Shown: positions 22,601-37,600, numbered from the stretch's first letter. The stretch: 64,000 nt of DNA from Vandiemenella viatica (GCA_031002005.1 JARYHS010008074.1:281233930-281297929); one strand, 5' to 3'. Numbers and translations: made by a program. The notes: generated from the sequence alone by a model not told the origin.

Positions 22601-25600
22601 GGATCGTCTTCCAGGGATTCTCTGCCAAATTTAAAAAGTTTGACCCAGTGTTTGTCTGTAGAATACGAAGGAGAAGAGTCTCTGTACACATTTTGCAGGC
22701 GTACATGAATATCAAACGGCGTACAGCCTTCTTTAGTCAAAGATTTACCACCGCACGATACTCCACACTTGACACGGTGAGTACAGGTTATGTTTGGTCC
22801 TATTTCTGGTGCGTGGGAACTTGCGGAGAGGAACGAAAATATGGGTGCTAGTGTCTCAAAACATTACCTTCGAAGCGCAGCAATTCAAACTTCTGTACCC
22901 ATCCGTTAAGTAGGTCAGGCCAGGAACTTTTGGATCTACCCTTGTATATAAGGCTGTGTGGCATGAACACACGCAAAAGAAATAAACGCAAAAGACATTG
23001 GAATTTTCGGGTCTTAGACTGTCAACAAGTAGAACATTGCGGAGAGTGGGTGGTGTAGAAGACGGTCACACAGTGACTGTTGAGCAAAGAACAGGGACCA
23101 TGATGGGTGTTTAATCAAACAACGGACATGGAAAAGGGGGGGGGTACTGATTTGAAGCTAATACCTGAGATTTGCAAAATATTAAGAAGGAAAAATTATC
23201 TTAAACTGAAACCAGATGGCTGTCTTGTTAACAATTTGTCCCTATCCCATATTTCCTTTTCACTACTTAGCACCTATTATTTCAATATATATATATATAT
23301 TTTCTCGCCAGTGATAGGGTTGTTGAAAATGGTGGAGGCATGGTGAATGTCGCACATCTTACAGCAAGGTCTATTGCATGGGAAGGATCCTAGGGGCTGT
23401 TTGATAGGACGAGTTTGTGGACTAGTTGCTGGCTGAGGTTGGGAGGCCTGCTGAAACAAGTTCTGGCAGGGCCAGAGATTTTTGGAAGAATGAATCTCAT
23501 TTCTGGGCAGACTAACCTGTCTCTTTCATATATATATAAGTAAACTTAGGAGGACAGCAATAAACACAGAAGTAAGATGAGCACATATTACATTATGTTT
23601 GTAATATACCTCATTCATATTAGTTGATGGAATACATATTTAGGGAATCAGATATGTAACATCAATGCTCACCACATAAATGGAAATCCACCACGAAGAA
23701 GGGAGGCAGAAATGGTGGTGGTGGTGGGGGGGGGGGGATTAAACACTGAATTGATAACCATTTGGAAATATTATCGCCGTAAGCAGGGACATATTTCTAA
23801 ATTCTGCACCCTGGGTGAATACAATCAGCCGCCTGCCTCCCACCCCCTGTAGCAGTGGCGGTTACAGGAATTTTTCAATCCGGGGTAAAAACTGTGAGAT
23901 TTGAACTTATTTTTCCACCCCAATTGTTGCCACCCTGAGTGTAGTCGTCGCCACCCCAGTTGTCGCTACTCACCGCCCATTGATTGTCATTGTCCCAGTT
24001 GTTGCCTCTCCATTTTCACCACCTGGCTGTAGTGGAGCTAAAAGAAGAAAAGACCTCGACATGAATTGCCTACCGCCCTGGGCAGTGCCCCTATGCCCTT
24101 AGAGCAAAGTTGCTAAATAGCAGCAGCACGTATCACACAGATATTAATCAACTGCTTCACTAGTGTCGACAAAGATATGTTTTCGACTCTATTTCTCACC
24201 CCTCGTTTATGTACCAGCACTACTATCACCTTTTCCAGTCCTGTGGTAAGCAACAGTTATCCAGACCCAATTTAAATAATATTTCAAGATAACATACAAT
24301 ATGACATCTGGCTATCTTTAAAATATCTGTAGTAATATTATCTATACCAGCCCCTTTATGTATTTTCAGCTTTCTTATTTCCTTCTTGATATCCTCAGGA
24401 TGAATTTAAAATTTTTTGGTCTGATAATTTCCAATTGTGTTGTTAGGCTCATTCGCCGATTTAGATCCTCCTGTTTCTGATTCATTGTCCCTAATGCTCT
24501 CACTAAACCAGTTACTTAAAATTTCTGCCTTTTTCAAATACTTAGTAACTTCTTCTCCATCCTTATCCTAAGCGTCTCAACATCCTCCCTTCCCTTAGTT
24601 TTCTAAAATAGCCATAGAAATTTCTAGGTGCATCAGTCAATGGTCGCCCTGCGCTGACAATATTATTCATAAACCCATCTTCAGTCACCTTCTTAGCCAT
24701 TATTAAGTCCTTGTTTAGTTGTTTTAAATATTCCGTACTACCTTTCTATCTCTTTAACACCGTTACATTCTCTTTTTACCCTTCAATTTTGGCTGCTGGT
24801 TCACTGAATCCTCTAATATCCATCAGAACTGCTTCTTGATCACTTATGCCTTCAGTTACTTGACACCCCACAATGTGATCATCGGGCTTTAGTTGGAATA
24901 GATCCAAAATATTTTGTCCCCTAGTGCTTTACCACTTGAGTAAATCCTCCTTCCCTTATTAGGGTATTTGAAAATCTCTGTTCCCTTGTGTTATTAATCT
25001 TTTTTCCTACCCCGTTTACATCTTGTAAATTTGAATCCCCACCAAAAATGACTATTCTATTCTCACCTGTGAAATGTGAGTATGAATTTAATTTCTTGAT
25101 ACAAATGAAGTAATTCTTCTTTGATCCTATTACAAATCCCCAACATTACTATTCATTGTATTTGCGACATTTTCTTAAAAAAAGTCTCACCATTTTCGAG
25201 ATATTGATTTTTTTATACAGATATATTTATTCAAAACATGTGACTTTGTTCAGTTTATTCATGTCCAGATATATAAATGTACAAACAGGTCCCATCTCTT
25301 TCTCTACCATTGTACTATTGTATCTGAACTATCTACCCCCCCCCCCATTTTTTTAAGATAACGCCATGGCATCCAAGTGCTCATTTTAACAACAAGATAG
25401 ATTTCTACTAATTCACTGTCCAAATGTCCCAAACAATGAAAAAATACTTGCATGGTAACTTCAATTCAATAGACCTTTATTTTAATAAAATGCCAACCTT
25501 CATACTTTAGAACTACCATAAAAACATGATTTTAAAAGGAATGTTAAAAAATTATACTATTTTAAAATTGGCAATAACGAAGCAATTTTTAATGTAATTG

Positions 25601-28600
25601 GCACGATCTGCTTAGTAATTTTTTTTTTCACCACAGGCTGTCAGTCAGTCATTTGGATAAATGTGTACATACTTTTTACGTAGGTTTTTTAACATTTTAA
25701 AGGGAAAAAAGATGATTTGAACATCCTTGAGTATTTTTTTTTTTTTTTTTTAAACAGCGTTTAAAACGTCTTAATTTGTAGAAATGACATGGAGTTGATT
25801 AGAAAATATAAACAAGGAAAATGAACATTATCATCATTTACATGTGTAATGGAAAGCTGGTGTAGAAATAGCATAAACATGAATGCCCAAAACATTTATA
25901 AAAAAAATTGATGTTAAAACCTTCTACAACAATATAACCTACAAAATTTCTTTATGTTGTCTGCTCATGTTTTTGCTGTTTCAAAGCTATCCTTTCATCA
26001 CCTGTTGTAAGCAATGGTACCTCTCCCTTTCCGGCTTATAATATATATTATTTGTAGAAGGAGTTTTTTTTTTCACAAGCCAGTATCTCCCTTAACACTT
26101 ACCAGAAATCAATGAATGAGGTGTCATTTTAAAGCTAATGGTCTCCACTTTGGCCACATCATATTTTAAGAAACGAATATTTCCAAATTCGACCCTTAAA
26201 GGGCAAAAATTTCAACATTTCTAAAATGCTGATTTTTGAGTTACAAGTCATTTATCTCCCTGGTTATCTATCTAAAATTGTTTAATGAAGTAGCATTTTA
26301 AAGATTTAAATCTATGATTTGGTGACATGTATTAAGATAGAAATTTTTCGGAATCCGACCCTCAAAGGGCAAAAGTATCAATATTTCTGCAACGTGTTTT
26401 TGTGTCACGAGCAATTTATCTCCCTTCATATCTAACTAATATAGATAAATGAGGTGTCATTAGGTAAAATCATAAATTAAGAAAGAATTTTTCTTCATCA
26501 AATGTTGAAAGTGGCCACGCATATATGACAGTTCTTAGCCACGTCCGTAGATTACAACAGCAGATATCACAGAGATGTAAATAAATGGTTTTTTTATACA
26601 ATAAGTAGTTTTTCAGATATTTTTTTCTGTTATGGAAACATTTTTGTTTTGCTGTATAATTCCAATGTAAACATTTTATTCGCACAGAAACACATATCAC
26701 AGAGATGTTGATATGCTGTGTGCATTTTGTTCTGATTGGTTGTATTCTGTTAAGGTCAGTGGCAGTTTGTCGTACATACAGAGTGTTTTAAAAATTTCTA
26801 ACTGTGTCATAATATGTTGTAAGTATTTTCATGTGAACCTATTACTAAACAAATAAATATTTGCTACAAACGTGCGGTTCTACTTTTCATTATATTACAA
26901 ACATTCGACCTCACTATTCATAGTATTTTATTCATGAAATTTTCACACGGGTCATCTAGTATCTATATAGAAAGGAAAGGTAAACTGTACCCACCACTCA
27001 CCAAAGATGAAGGGAGGAGGGCAGCATTGACAAAAAAAAACACTGAACAAACACAAAGAACATCATATTTCTGGCTATCCTCTTCTTCAAGAAAGTAAAA
27101 CCATCTAACTGAGCTCATGCGGGCACCCGCAGACATCACAGCCACATGAATGGTGGGTTTGGTTGTTAAGATTGGATTCTGGGGTTAGGGAAGAGCAACA
27201 CTGTTGGTCAAAATGTTAATTGCAAAAATATATTAATTGAAATAAAATAAAAAACTAGCATGTAAAAGAAAAATTATTTTAAAAATGGAAAAAAAATAAA
27301 AACAAAACTGAATTTTTAAATAACATATACCCTAATGGTTCTAACTGTGAAACAGTTATTGTGGTTAAAAGAGTTGTGTGGTTAACAACAGGGTGGTATA
27401 GATTTTTGGAGTAAACGGTGTGTCTGTGACCACTCATTCTGATGGATAACTGCTTTTGTGATGAAGTCAACGTAAGAACTTTGGCAATGGAGGCAGGTGA
27501 GCTGGTTACAATAGGTTGTGATGAATGGATCGATATTGCACATTTTACAGTGAGGCCTGTTATGAGGGAAGCAGCCATGAGGTGGTTGAGGAGCATTAGA
27601 GGATTACTTTTTGTGTACTATTCTGTTTTATAGGTTAGGTGGTCTGCTAAAGTTCAAATGGAATTTAGTGGCAAGGATAGTGGGGAAATGCAACACATTT
27701 CAGCGAAAGATCTGAGAAAGTCGTTGCCATGACAAAGTACCTGATTCAGCGATTCCAGGAGAGAACTGGCTGAGAAATACAGGATTACCATTGGTTTTGG
27801 GTTTTATTGGAGTAAAAGGTACCTGTACTCCAACAACTTGACACAAATCCTTATATCCCATAATTATCCTCCAGAATTGGTTCACAAACAGATATACCAA
27901 GCTTAAAACATTCCACCACTCTGAAACACACAACCCAAAACCAACCATCTTATCTTTCTTGGCCAGTTCTATGCTGGCCTGGAATCTCTGAACCAGATCT
28001 TTCATTATGGCTACAACTTTCTAAGACCTTTCTTTGAAACACATCACATTCTCCCTCCACCCACAAAATCTCACATCGCCTTCAGCAGGCCACCCAGCCT
28101 AAAAAACATCAATTCCAACTGTAACAGTCAAAACCACCATTCATATGGCTGTGTTGTCAGTGGACACCCTTGTGAGCATCTGTTTTCTTGAAGAAGGGAA
28201 TAGCCCAAAATATTGTTTTTTGTTTTGTTTTGTTTGTAGAGTTTTTTTGTGCTCTCTTCCTTTTGCCTTTCTTCGTTATATAAATATCACTTGACAGCAT
28301 TTCTCCCATTCTATTGATACAGAGTTTATTTTTATGTATGTGTTTTGAAGCAGGCTTGGTGATTAAACTCAATGCCCTTAAGAATTGATATTGTAATCAT
28401 CATATGATAAATGATGCCAGGTTGGTGTTGAGACACAACAATGATTATTTATTTTGATGTGTGAACAAAGGCTTTCCCGGCATGTGTTTAAAATATGATC
28501 ATTGTGGGTTTGTTGTGAGATGATGATGATGATGATGAAGATGAAGGACAAGTTTTTGGCGGTGTACTCTTCAGCCATCTTGGTGTCTGATACTCATGCT

Positions 28601-31600
28601 GTGACAACCAGAGCTGTACTGCTGTTCTCTGGCGTTGACACATATACTGCTCCAACCTGTTCCACCACCAAGCTCCATTGTTCCCACTGATTGCAGCTCT
28701 GTATCGCGTCAATCACGCTGGGTGGCCAGTTATTATGGTTTATTTTTCAGCAGCACCTCAGCATACTTTTGTTTGAATTGTGGTTTTCTAAGTATAGACA
28801 AAGCCAGTTTCCATGCATCACTGAGCCACAGACCCGTATCTCTTTTGTGTAATTCTGCCATATTTATATGGCTAATTTAATAACTGATTTCCATAATAAT
28901 GAACACTTTGCCTGCATTTTCACATTCCCAAAGTCAATTTTGTGGCAATTTTCAATTACATATTATGTGATTGCAGATTTCTCCAATTGAAACAGATGGG
29001 TGTTGCACTTGTGCTGAATCATAAGGGCCTTGATGATGCAGATGGTCAGACAAATATAAGACTTACCACATTGGCATGATATGCTGTAGGCTCCTAGTGT
29101 CTATAACTCCAATTTATGGAGAGTGATTCTTCATTAAAACAGATGGAAAAAGAATTTAAATAAATAAAAAATTCTTAAAATCTCAAAAGAAAAAAAATGT
29201 GTATGTATATCTCTGTTTAATTGTAAAGTACAACTTGAGTAAAATTTTCTTTTAGGAATTTTGAAACATAAAGATGGAAAAGTTCTAAAGCCTATTGAAA
29301 AACCAATTCAAGGAGAACGGGAAATTAAATTTTATGAAGAGCTACAGAGGGCTACTGATTCTGCTTCAGTTGCTCTTCAGTCATTTGTACCAAAGTTTTT
29401 AGGTACTACTGAAATGAAGGTGAATGGCAAAGGTACAATATTAATATTTTTTTTTTTAAAAAAATGTTGTTTCTAAGCCATTATTTTATAAATATTTATT
29501 GTTAACATTCAGGATAAAGTAGAACTTAAGATAATTATATATAAAACACAGCAATAAATGATGATACAGTACAGTTGATACTAATGAATGACACAAATCT
29601 GTGCTGCCAACACATAGAGTGTATGATTGTTTGAAAAATGAATTCTTTGAGTTTCACTTGCAGGTTTACTGTTTTTCATTAAAATAAAAGAAAAATTCAT
29701 TTTAATTTATCTGTGTTACATATTTAACTGCTGTAAAGTATATTGTTTTATTGGTACTGCTTTAAATTGGTACAATAGCATTCATGAAGTACTTTGACAT
29801 ATGTGTCAAACCTTTATATTAATAGATGTAGTGGGTTATATGATTTTCGGTACTGCCACATTCAATTTCAGTGGCGAATATTTTAATACAAATAAGACAC
29901 TTCATTATTGTATTTTTCTAATTATTTTTAATGGAAGCAAGTAAACTGAAACTTATTAAAGACAATGGAAATCAGTTGTTGAGCATGCATATTTGTAAAA
30001 ATTTAAGAAACACAACAAAACGTGAATATTCATACTAAAGCCCTTGATTTATTAGAGTTAAGTTTTTCTCTTGGATATTGTGACATATACAAGTTAATTC
30101 CACACCTTCCTACATTAGCTCACACCTTCCTACCTTAGCTGGAGAGTAAAAATCTGAGAAAGGGGTAGAGTGAATAGATTTTGCTTATGGGGGAAGTCTG
30201 GAAGAAACCTACAAGTACAAAAAAGGAATAACCAGAAAAAATGGAGCATGAAGAAGTGCTGTGGAATCAAAAGTTAAAGTAGAGCCATTAATTACCAAGT
30301 TTGAATGAACAAGGGCTGTGGCAACAAGTTAAACTACAGAAATACAAAAATAATTCAGGCTTTGCCCTTAGTCAGAATTATAGAAGTTGAAGCTTCTTGC
30401 ACATATGCACCTGTGGTCAACCCACGCAAATTAATGGTTTGTTTCTTACTGTTAGGTTCAGAGCGATGGTGACGCTAACAATGTCACCGGAAAAAGAAAT
30501 TAATTCTAGGTAGTAATTAAAGAAGTATATAAGTAGTGAAAAATTGTAATCGTAGGTTCAGAGCAATGGTGCCGCTAACAATGTCATCGGAAAAAGAAAT
30601 TAATTGTAGGTAGTAATTAAAGAAGTATATAAGTAGTGAAAAATTGTAATCGTAGGATTCTGCAGCCAGAGTCAGTAGATTCTTGGCTGTCCGGGTGGTG
30701 CCGTGTCATTTTTCTTGTAGCCAACGTTTTGACCCTTATTCTGTGGTCTTCTTGCAGGGTAGAACTGCATCTTCGATCAGTGTGCGGTGTTGTTTCATAG
30801 CCGAGGCCAGTGCCCATCTAGAGGGTTCGATTTACCCAGCCAATCAGATAGTCAAACCGTCACATGTGTCGTTGGCCTGGTGGGGCGTGGCATGGTCTGG
30901 TGGGAGGTGACACATGACCTGGTCTGTCCGCACTAGAGAGAGCCAGCTGTCGTGTAATTTGAGCCCATTGTCTTCATTAATATTGTATGGGACGTTGGAT
31001 ATTTCCAACACCTCCTTGACCCTCCTTGGTCACCATTTATCTTCACTCACAACAAGGGTGGTGTTTTCGAAGTTTATGGCATGATTACCTTCAGCTGCAT
31101 GCTGTGCAATGGCGGATTTATCGATGTTGTTAGACCTATAATTGCGGATGTGCTCATGCAGCCTGTCTCCTATAGTGCGCCCCGTCTCTCCAATGTACAT
31201 CCAACCACAGGTGCATGGAATCTCATAGACCCCAGCAACCTGTAGTGGAGGCAGCCTGTCGTTAACCTTTACGAGCTGGTTTCTGACCTCGCTGTGCACT
31301 TTAAAGACAGGTTTTATGTCAACTTTCGTAATTAGCTATCTGATTCTGTCTGTAACACCACTTATGTAGGGTAAAACAACTAATTTTCATTCCTGAGAGT
31401 TGGCTTGATTAGATGCTGAATTGGCGTCTCTCTCTGTCATGGCTGCATGCAATGCCTGTCTAATACAATGATTGTGATAGCCATTGGACCTGAATGTGTG
31501 TTGCAGTGCCTCCAACTCCGTCATCTAACTATTTGCATCACACACTTTCGTCACTCTTGTACACAAGTTCGTAAGGATGCCTCTTTTTGTCACTGGATGG

Positions 31601-34600
31601 TGGGGCCACATGGCATGCAAATATCTGTTTGTACATGTCAGCTTCCGGTAGGCTGAGTGTCCAAGGTTCCTGTCGTCATGTTTAGTTACTAGCACATCTA
31701 GGAACAGCAGCTGTCCTTGTTCCTCCGTTTTCATAGTGAAATTAATTTTAGGCTGTGCTTTAGTTATATAATCCAGGAATTTTTCAAGGGCACTTCGTCC
31801 ATGGGGCCACACGACGACTGTATCGTCAACATAGCGTAACCACAGACACGGTTTAAGGGGCACGTTGGCCAACATTTCTGTCTCCAGCGCCTCCATAAAG
31901 ATGTTCAGTGAAAGCGGTAAGCCCATGGCTGTTCCTTCCACTTAGGCGTAAAATTTCCCATCATATTGGAAGATCATTGATTTGAGGCAAAACTAGGCCA
32001 AGTCCAACCATTCTTCTGAGATATTTAGGGTCGATAGCTTCATGCATATTATTGCCACTGCTTCTTCCACAGGTTCGTTGTTGTAGAGCGACACAATATC
32101 AAATCTCACTAGGATGTCAATTTCCTTAATTTTGAGTGATGAAATGATTTCAACGAAGTATGAGCTATTTCTGACAGTGGAAGCGATGCCTTCTGACAAG
32201 GGTTTTAGTTTGTCAGCAACGTAGTGGGCTAGTGGATGAGTCGGAGACTTAATTGCGCTGACACATAATGCCAGAGAGAAAAAAAAATTGCCGCTGTCAC
32301 AACTTTCAGTATCATATTTATAGGCGATGAAGCTTTTGTGTATTGTAACAATGGAGTAGGAAGAAATGTCGTTAGGTTATATTAATATGGGGAAAAATAA
32401 AATACCCACATCACTCACCAAAGTTAAAGGGACGTGGGTAGCAGCAATAAAAAACACGCCACAACCTCCATTTTTGGGTTATGCTCTTGCTAATAAAAGT
32501 ACAGTGGTGACATTGAAATTGACGCTAAGCACTGAAAATAAGATAAGATAGGGAAAATAACCCGTTACTTGCCATAGTTAAAGGCAGGAGGGCCATGTGA
32601 ACATGAAAAGGAAAACACACACAAAAACTCTAACACAATTCACAGTATTTTGGTCATGTAGAAGTTGAAACATATGGCAGGGAAACAATGTGTGCACATC
32701 CAGACCTGCCACATGAATGAACCTAAGATGAAACATGAGGGAGGTGTCACATGACGAATATGTGGCGGGATGGATAAATGCTGTTTGTGCCATGTCGTGA
32801 AACAATTGACAGACTTCAGCTCGGAACTTAATACATGGTTAATTGTTCATATTGCAGGTTCTTCTATACTACTGAAAAACTATATGTGTCGCTTTAAAGT
32901 TCACTGTTGTTTTATTAACTGACTACATACAAGTTCTGCATCACCACCAACATTTAAATTAACAAATCTGACCATAGATAATGCAATGCCTAAACTTCAT
33001 TTCTGATGATTACAGATTCTCACCACATTCTGGTCTGGCCAACACCACACAAACCATCACCCTAACAAACTAATTCCGACCCGCCTTAGTTCTTGTAGAA
33101 ACTTTAGTCCGAATTACTTAGAAATGTACTACAAAACACTTCCTTCACAACTTTGTACTCAAATTCAGTGCTGGATTGTTACCTTTCTAAAAGGTGCCAC
33201 AGTACATCTACTTAATGTCCACTAGCTGCCCACCATACTCGTACTTCCTACAACAATCACTGAACCATCCTTTACTGCACACAGCTGCACCTCACAATGC
33301 TTTCCAAAACTTGAGACTTATTAAACAATTAATCTCACTAAAAATACGTCTTTGATTTACTTAAACTATAAAAATGATTTTCTCAAATCGCGGATAAGTC
33401 AAAAACATGTTAAACCCAATGGTTGCAAATCCACTATGACTAACTTTTCTGTGCATTATACTGACATATTACTGTTTCAACACAACACCCCTTGAATTTA
33501 TAATTGGTATTTGAAATGACTTAGTGCCCAATAGCAAGTATAAATTTGCAAAACTAAAAGAGACAGTCTTATCACAACCTTCATACACACTCGCAGACAC
33601 CAAATCCTCTTAAATCATAAAAATGTCTAAATATGCATTGAAATGTATCATTGCCCTTAACTGAAAAACTTGGTGGTGCTGGGCTACAAATTTACTTTCA
33701 TGTTATGATCTTTCTCCACAGTTCTTTGACACAAATAATCAAAAAGAATGTTAAAATTGATATTGAAAATTACATGTGGAGATGACAATATGTTACACAA
33801 TCTACACATTTATTTTGTTTCATTATGAAATACCTCAACATAATGGCATTTATAAATAATATCCAAAATCAGCAGAAATATAACATCCTGTGGTGTTGCT
33901 ACATAGAAAAATCAATGGTTATAAAACATTAATCTAGTATTCACTACAACATTGTCATAAACTGTCAGTACACTCACCATGATAAAATACCAGCAGTAGA
34001 CAAAAACAAAGTAATTACATACTCATCACTAAAGTGATCTACTCTGTTACACTTATACCAACTGGAGTAATGTATATCAGATCAAGGTTACTTAATGATT
34101 TACATTATCTATTGATCATGCTGAAAAGCAAATCTTACCTTAAGTCCAACCTTATGTGCGATTGAACATACAATTTCTTTATCTCAAATTCAAAACATCA
34201 GTAACTAAGACGATGTGAGACATAACCCCCCTTTCAGACAACTGGGAAAAAGACCCTCTCTCATTCTGTCCCCTCACAAATGCATCTGAACACATCAAAA
34301 ATGATTGCTTAAAGACCTTGGAATCCTGCCACTGTTTGAAGTTCTTAGTGCAGGGCCTGTTTCCAACACTTACTGTTGTGTCCACTTAGCAAAACACCAA
34401 AAGGTTTGTAACATCTAGGTACAGTTTGTGCCTTATCACCACACAACTTAAACTTACGTAGAAAGAACAAATATTAAATTGGAGCTACAATATATGTCTC
34501 CTTGAAAGTTAAAGAAAAACATTTGTACAAGGAATTAAACAAATACTGGGTTCTCTACAAGTAAGGTAGTGTCCATAAAGCACGTTGCTCCATTTTGGCC

Positions 34601-37600
34601 TCCTGTGAATCCCCCTCCCCCCATGTAGCCCTACATGGCTTTTGCCCCCTCCCCCATGTAGCACGTAACTTTTTTCCTTTTTGATTCCAGAAGACATTTT
34701 GTATTGTTTTCTCGTGTCAGACTATTTTAAATTACATACGGAGATAATTAATTGAGGAAAATAAATACAGTCGAACCTGGGTAAGCGAGATTTCAAGGGA
34801 CTGCAAATTTTTTTTCGCTTATTGAAGTTTTTCACTAACCCAGCTTTTTCACTTATAGAGGTACAGGAGTGGCTTTTCTCACTTAGAGGTTTAAAAAAAT
34901 ACAGCAAATATGTAGTGATAAATACATATGTATTATTCATTAGAATTTGACATATATGTTTACAAAAAGAAAAAAAAACCTTACACTTACATTTTCTTAA
35001 AGAAATCCATTAAATTCTTCTGCATTTTGTGCATGTTTTTCCATTTTATAAATCTTAGCAAATATTGTTTTCTCAACAACCACCGAGTATTCAAAAAAAT
35101 GGTGGAGCATCTCCAGTGCATTGAAAGCTTCTTGCTTCTTTGGTATGTTATTTACTTCTGTATCCAAAATCTGCGATCGGTCAGCTTCATCTTCACTGTC
35201 ATTTCCATCAGTTCATGTGATCACACAATTCTTAACGATATCGTCTTGGGTGTGTTCCCTGGTTGTAGCCACTTCGTCGTCAATCTGAACGATGTCCTCA
35301 AAGGTTGGCGTTAACATACTGGTTTCGTGAAACACAAGCTTGGTCCATTCCTCATTGGTAGGTCCAACTTCAACCTCATTTTCCTCTGGCCATAAGTCAT
35401 GTTTATCTGTACTGACCCAAAACCCAACTTTCTTGAAGCCATTTTTGACAGTAACGTCACTTACAGTTTACCATGCCCTTCTTTCAAATTTCATAGCTAG
35501 ACGTACGTTAATCTCAGGGTTGTTTTTATCCAGGCACATAAGAGTATATTTAACGACTTCTCTGCGATAAATGCATTTGAATGAGTGTATGATACCTTGA
35601 TCTAATGGTTGAAGTTTACTGGTGGTATTGGCAGTCAAGAACATGACTCTTACGTTTGCAAGTGTTGGTAAGTCCATGTGGGCAGAACAGTTGTCAGTAA
35701 AAAGCACAATATTTTTCTTTTTAACTTCATACCCTTGTCAAATTTTTTCAACCAATATCTAAATAATATCTTTGTCATCCAAGCCTTTGTATTACTGGCA
35801 TAATCAACAGGTAGAGTCTTGACACCTTTAAAACATCTAGGTCGCTTTGATTTCCACACCAGTCATGTTTACACAATGGAGAATAGTAAGGCGTTCCTTG
35901 CTTTGTTTTCCTCCATGGCACCGAGCGTGGTGGTGTAACAGCTAGCGTTCTGGCCTCGCATTCAGGAGGATGGCGGTTCGAATCCCCGTCCGGGTATCCA
36001 GATTTGGGTTTTCCATGGTTTCTCAAATCAGTCCAGGCAAATGCTGGGATGAAATAAACTTTTCTCGGGTTTTCTGCCGGATAATATTTTTATTTAAATC
36101 ATCGTACAACGTTTCGGCAGCAACCTCCGCTGCCTTCATCAGGTACTGCGTCATATCGAAGCTCAAACAGTAACTGCCTCACGGACGACCCGGAACTTCC
36201 ATAAGTAGCAGTTACTGTTTGAGCTTCGATATGACGCAGTACCTGATGAAGGCAGCGGAGGTTGCTGCCGAAACGTTGTACGATGATTTAAATAAAAATA
36301 TTATCCGGCAGAAAACCCGAGAAAAGTTTATTTCATTAATACGCCGGGAAAAAACTGAATTCCTACATTAAATGCTGGGATGCTTCCTTCAAAAGGTCAT
36401 GGCCGAATTCCTTCCCATTCCTTGCCCCCCCATCCTTTCCCATCTCTAAAGACCTCGCTGTTAGAGAGATGTTAAGTAGATATAAAAAAAAAAAATCCTC
36501 CATGGTATTTTTCACCTTTAAATGTAAATGTTTTATCCAGAAGACACTTGAAGAACAAAACAGTGTCATCAGCGTTGTAAATATCGTTTGGATCATACCC
36601 ATCTAAAAGACTTAGCAGATCTTCATTCCATTGGTTACACATGCCTTGGTCCTCAGATTTACTTTCCCCGGCTGCTTTTTTGAAAGCAATATCATGGCGC
36701 TTTTTGAAACCCTCTAGCCAACCATTACTAGCTGAAAAGTTCTGAATTCCGAGTTTTGTAGCAAATTCTTTAGATTTTTCTTTCAACAAAGGTCCAGCAA
36801 TGGGAACGTTCTTATCGAGGGCTTGTTTTATCCATTTCAACAGGCACTTTTCAAGGTTGGGAAATACAGAAAGTCGACTTCTCTTAATATTTCCATGTCC
36901 CTCAGAGCACTGAGACTTTATGGAATCTTTTGATTTTATAAAAGGTCAATTCTGGTACACCAAACTCACTCTGTATTTCACTTCACGATTTCCCGCTCTC
37001 GAATGCAGTCACTATTTTAAGTTTATCACTTAACGACAACACTTTGATTTTTCGTTTTGACATTTTGAGTCTGTGTCGAACCTTCCTTCTCAATTGATAG
37101 TAATCAACTGAAGTAACAATTGGCGATTCAAACAGAATATGACACGAAGAATGTAAGTTACTTCCACGAAATTTAAGAATGGGTTGTAAATAACAATTGT
37201 TAAATACAGTCGACTGTCACTTATAGAGATAAAACAAGTAACGGTATCGTTTATGGAGGTCCATGAGGGAAAAACGACTTTATCTTATAGAGGTTTCTGT
37301 TTCTCACTTACAGAGGTTTTTAAAGGTTAAAATGATGGGACCTGACAATTATTCTCACTTGTAGAGTTTTATCGCTAATCTGGTTCTCACTCAGCCAGGT
37401 TTGACTGTATTTACATGCTGTTGTGTGCTCTGTTCCTCATTTCAACTGTTAAAAATGATATGAAAGGAAAGCTGTATCGCCTGGCTCAGACCCCCCCCCC
37501 CTCTCCCCCCACATATCCCAGTGTAGCCTTCCAGCCAATCCCCCCCCCCCTTTTCCCTCCTGGACCGAGCCACGTAGTTTGTGCACACTCCGTAATGTAT

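Larger units (their letters stand above)
35468..37063 (-). pseudogene. Tigger transposase pseudogene
   Basis: The minus-strand start at 37063 gives MSKRKIKVLSLSDKLKIVTA, a CENP-B-type DNA-binding domain. KEFATKLGIQNFSASNGWLE (second helix-turn-helix) and DIYNADDTVLFFKCL (first catalytic aspartate) follow. After the nested SINE, LFTDNCSAHMDLPTLANVRV and TTSKLQPLDQGIIHSFKC carry the second catalytic block. Stops and frameshifts occur in several places. The family normally encodes about 500 residues. Confidence 0.88.
34768..37407 (-). mobile_element. Tigger (pogo) transposon
   Basis: Inverted ends CAGTCGAACCTGGGTAAGCG (34768) and CCAGGTTTGACTG (37407) sit between TA dinucleotides (34766-34767 and 37408-37409). 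Subterminal CACTTATAGAGGT-type words occur at both sides. A CAGTCGACTGTCAC copy of the tip lies internally at about 37206. A minus-strand transposase fills the centre, interrupted by a SINE at 35919-36495. Confidence 0.88.

Noticed and set aside
22217..22851. Plus-strand open frames over the mariner
   Set aside because: They are antisense to the mariner transposase, which has clear domain order on the minus strand.
26700..26960. Helitron end at CTAG with an upstream hairpin
   Set aside because: No convincing hairpin or matching 5' end was found; the CTAG alone is not evidence.
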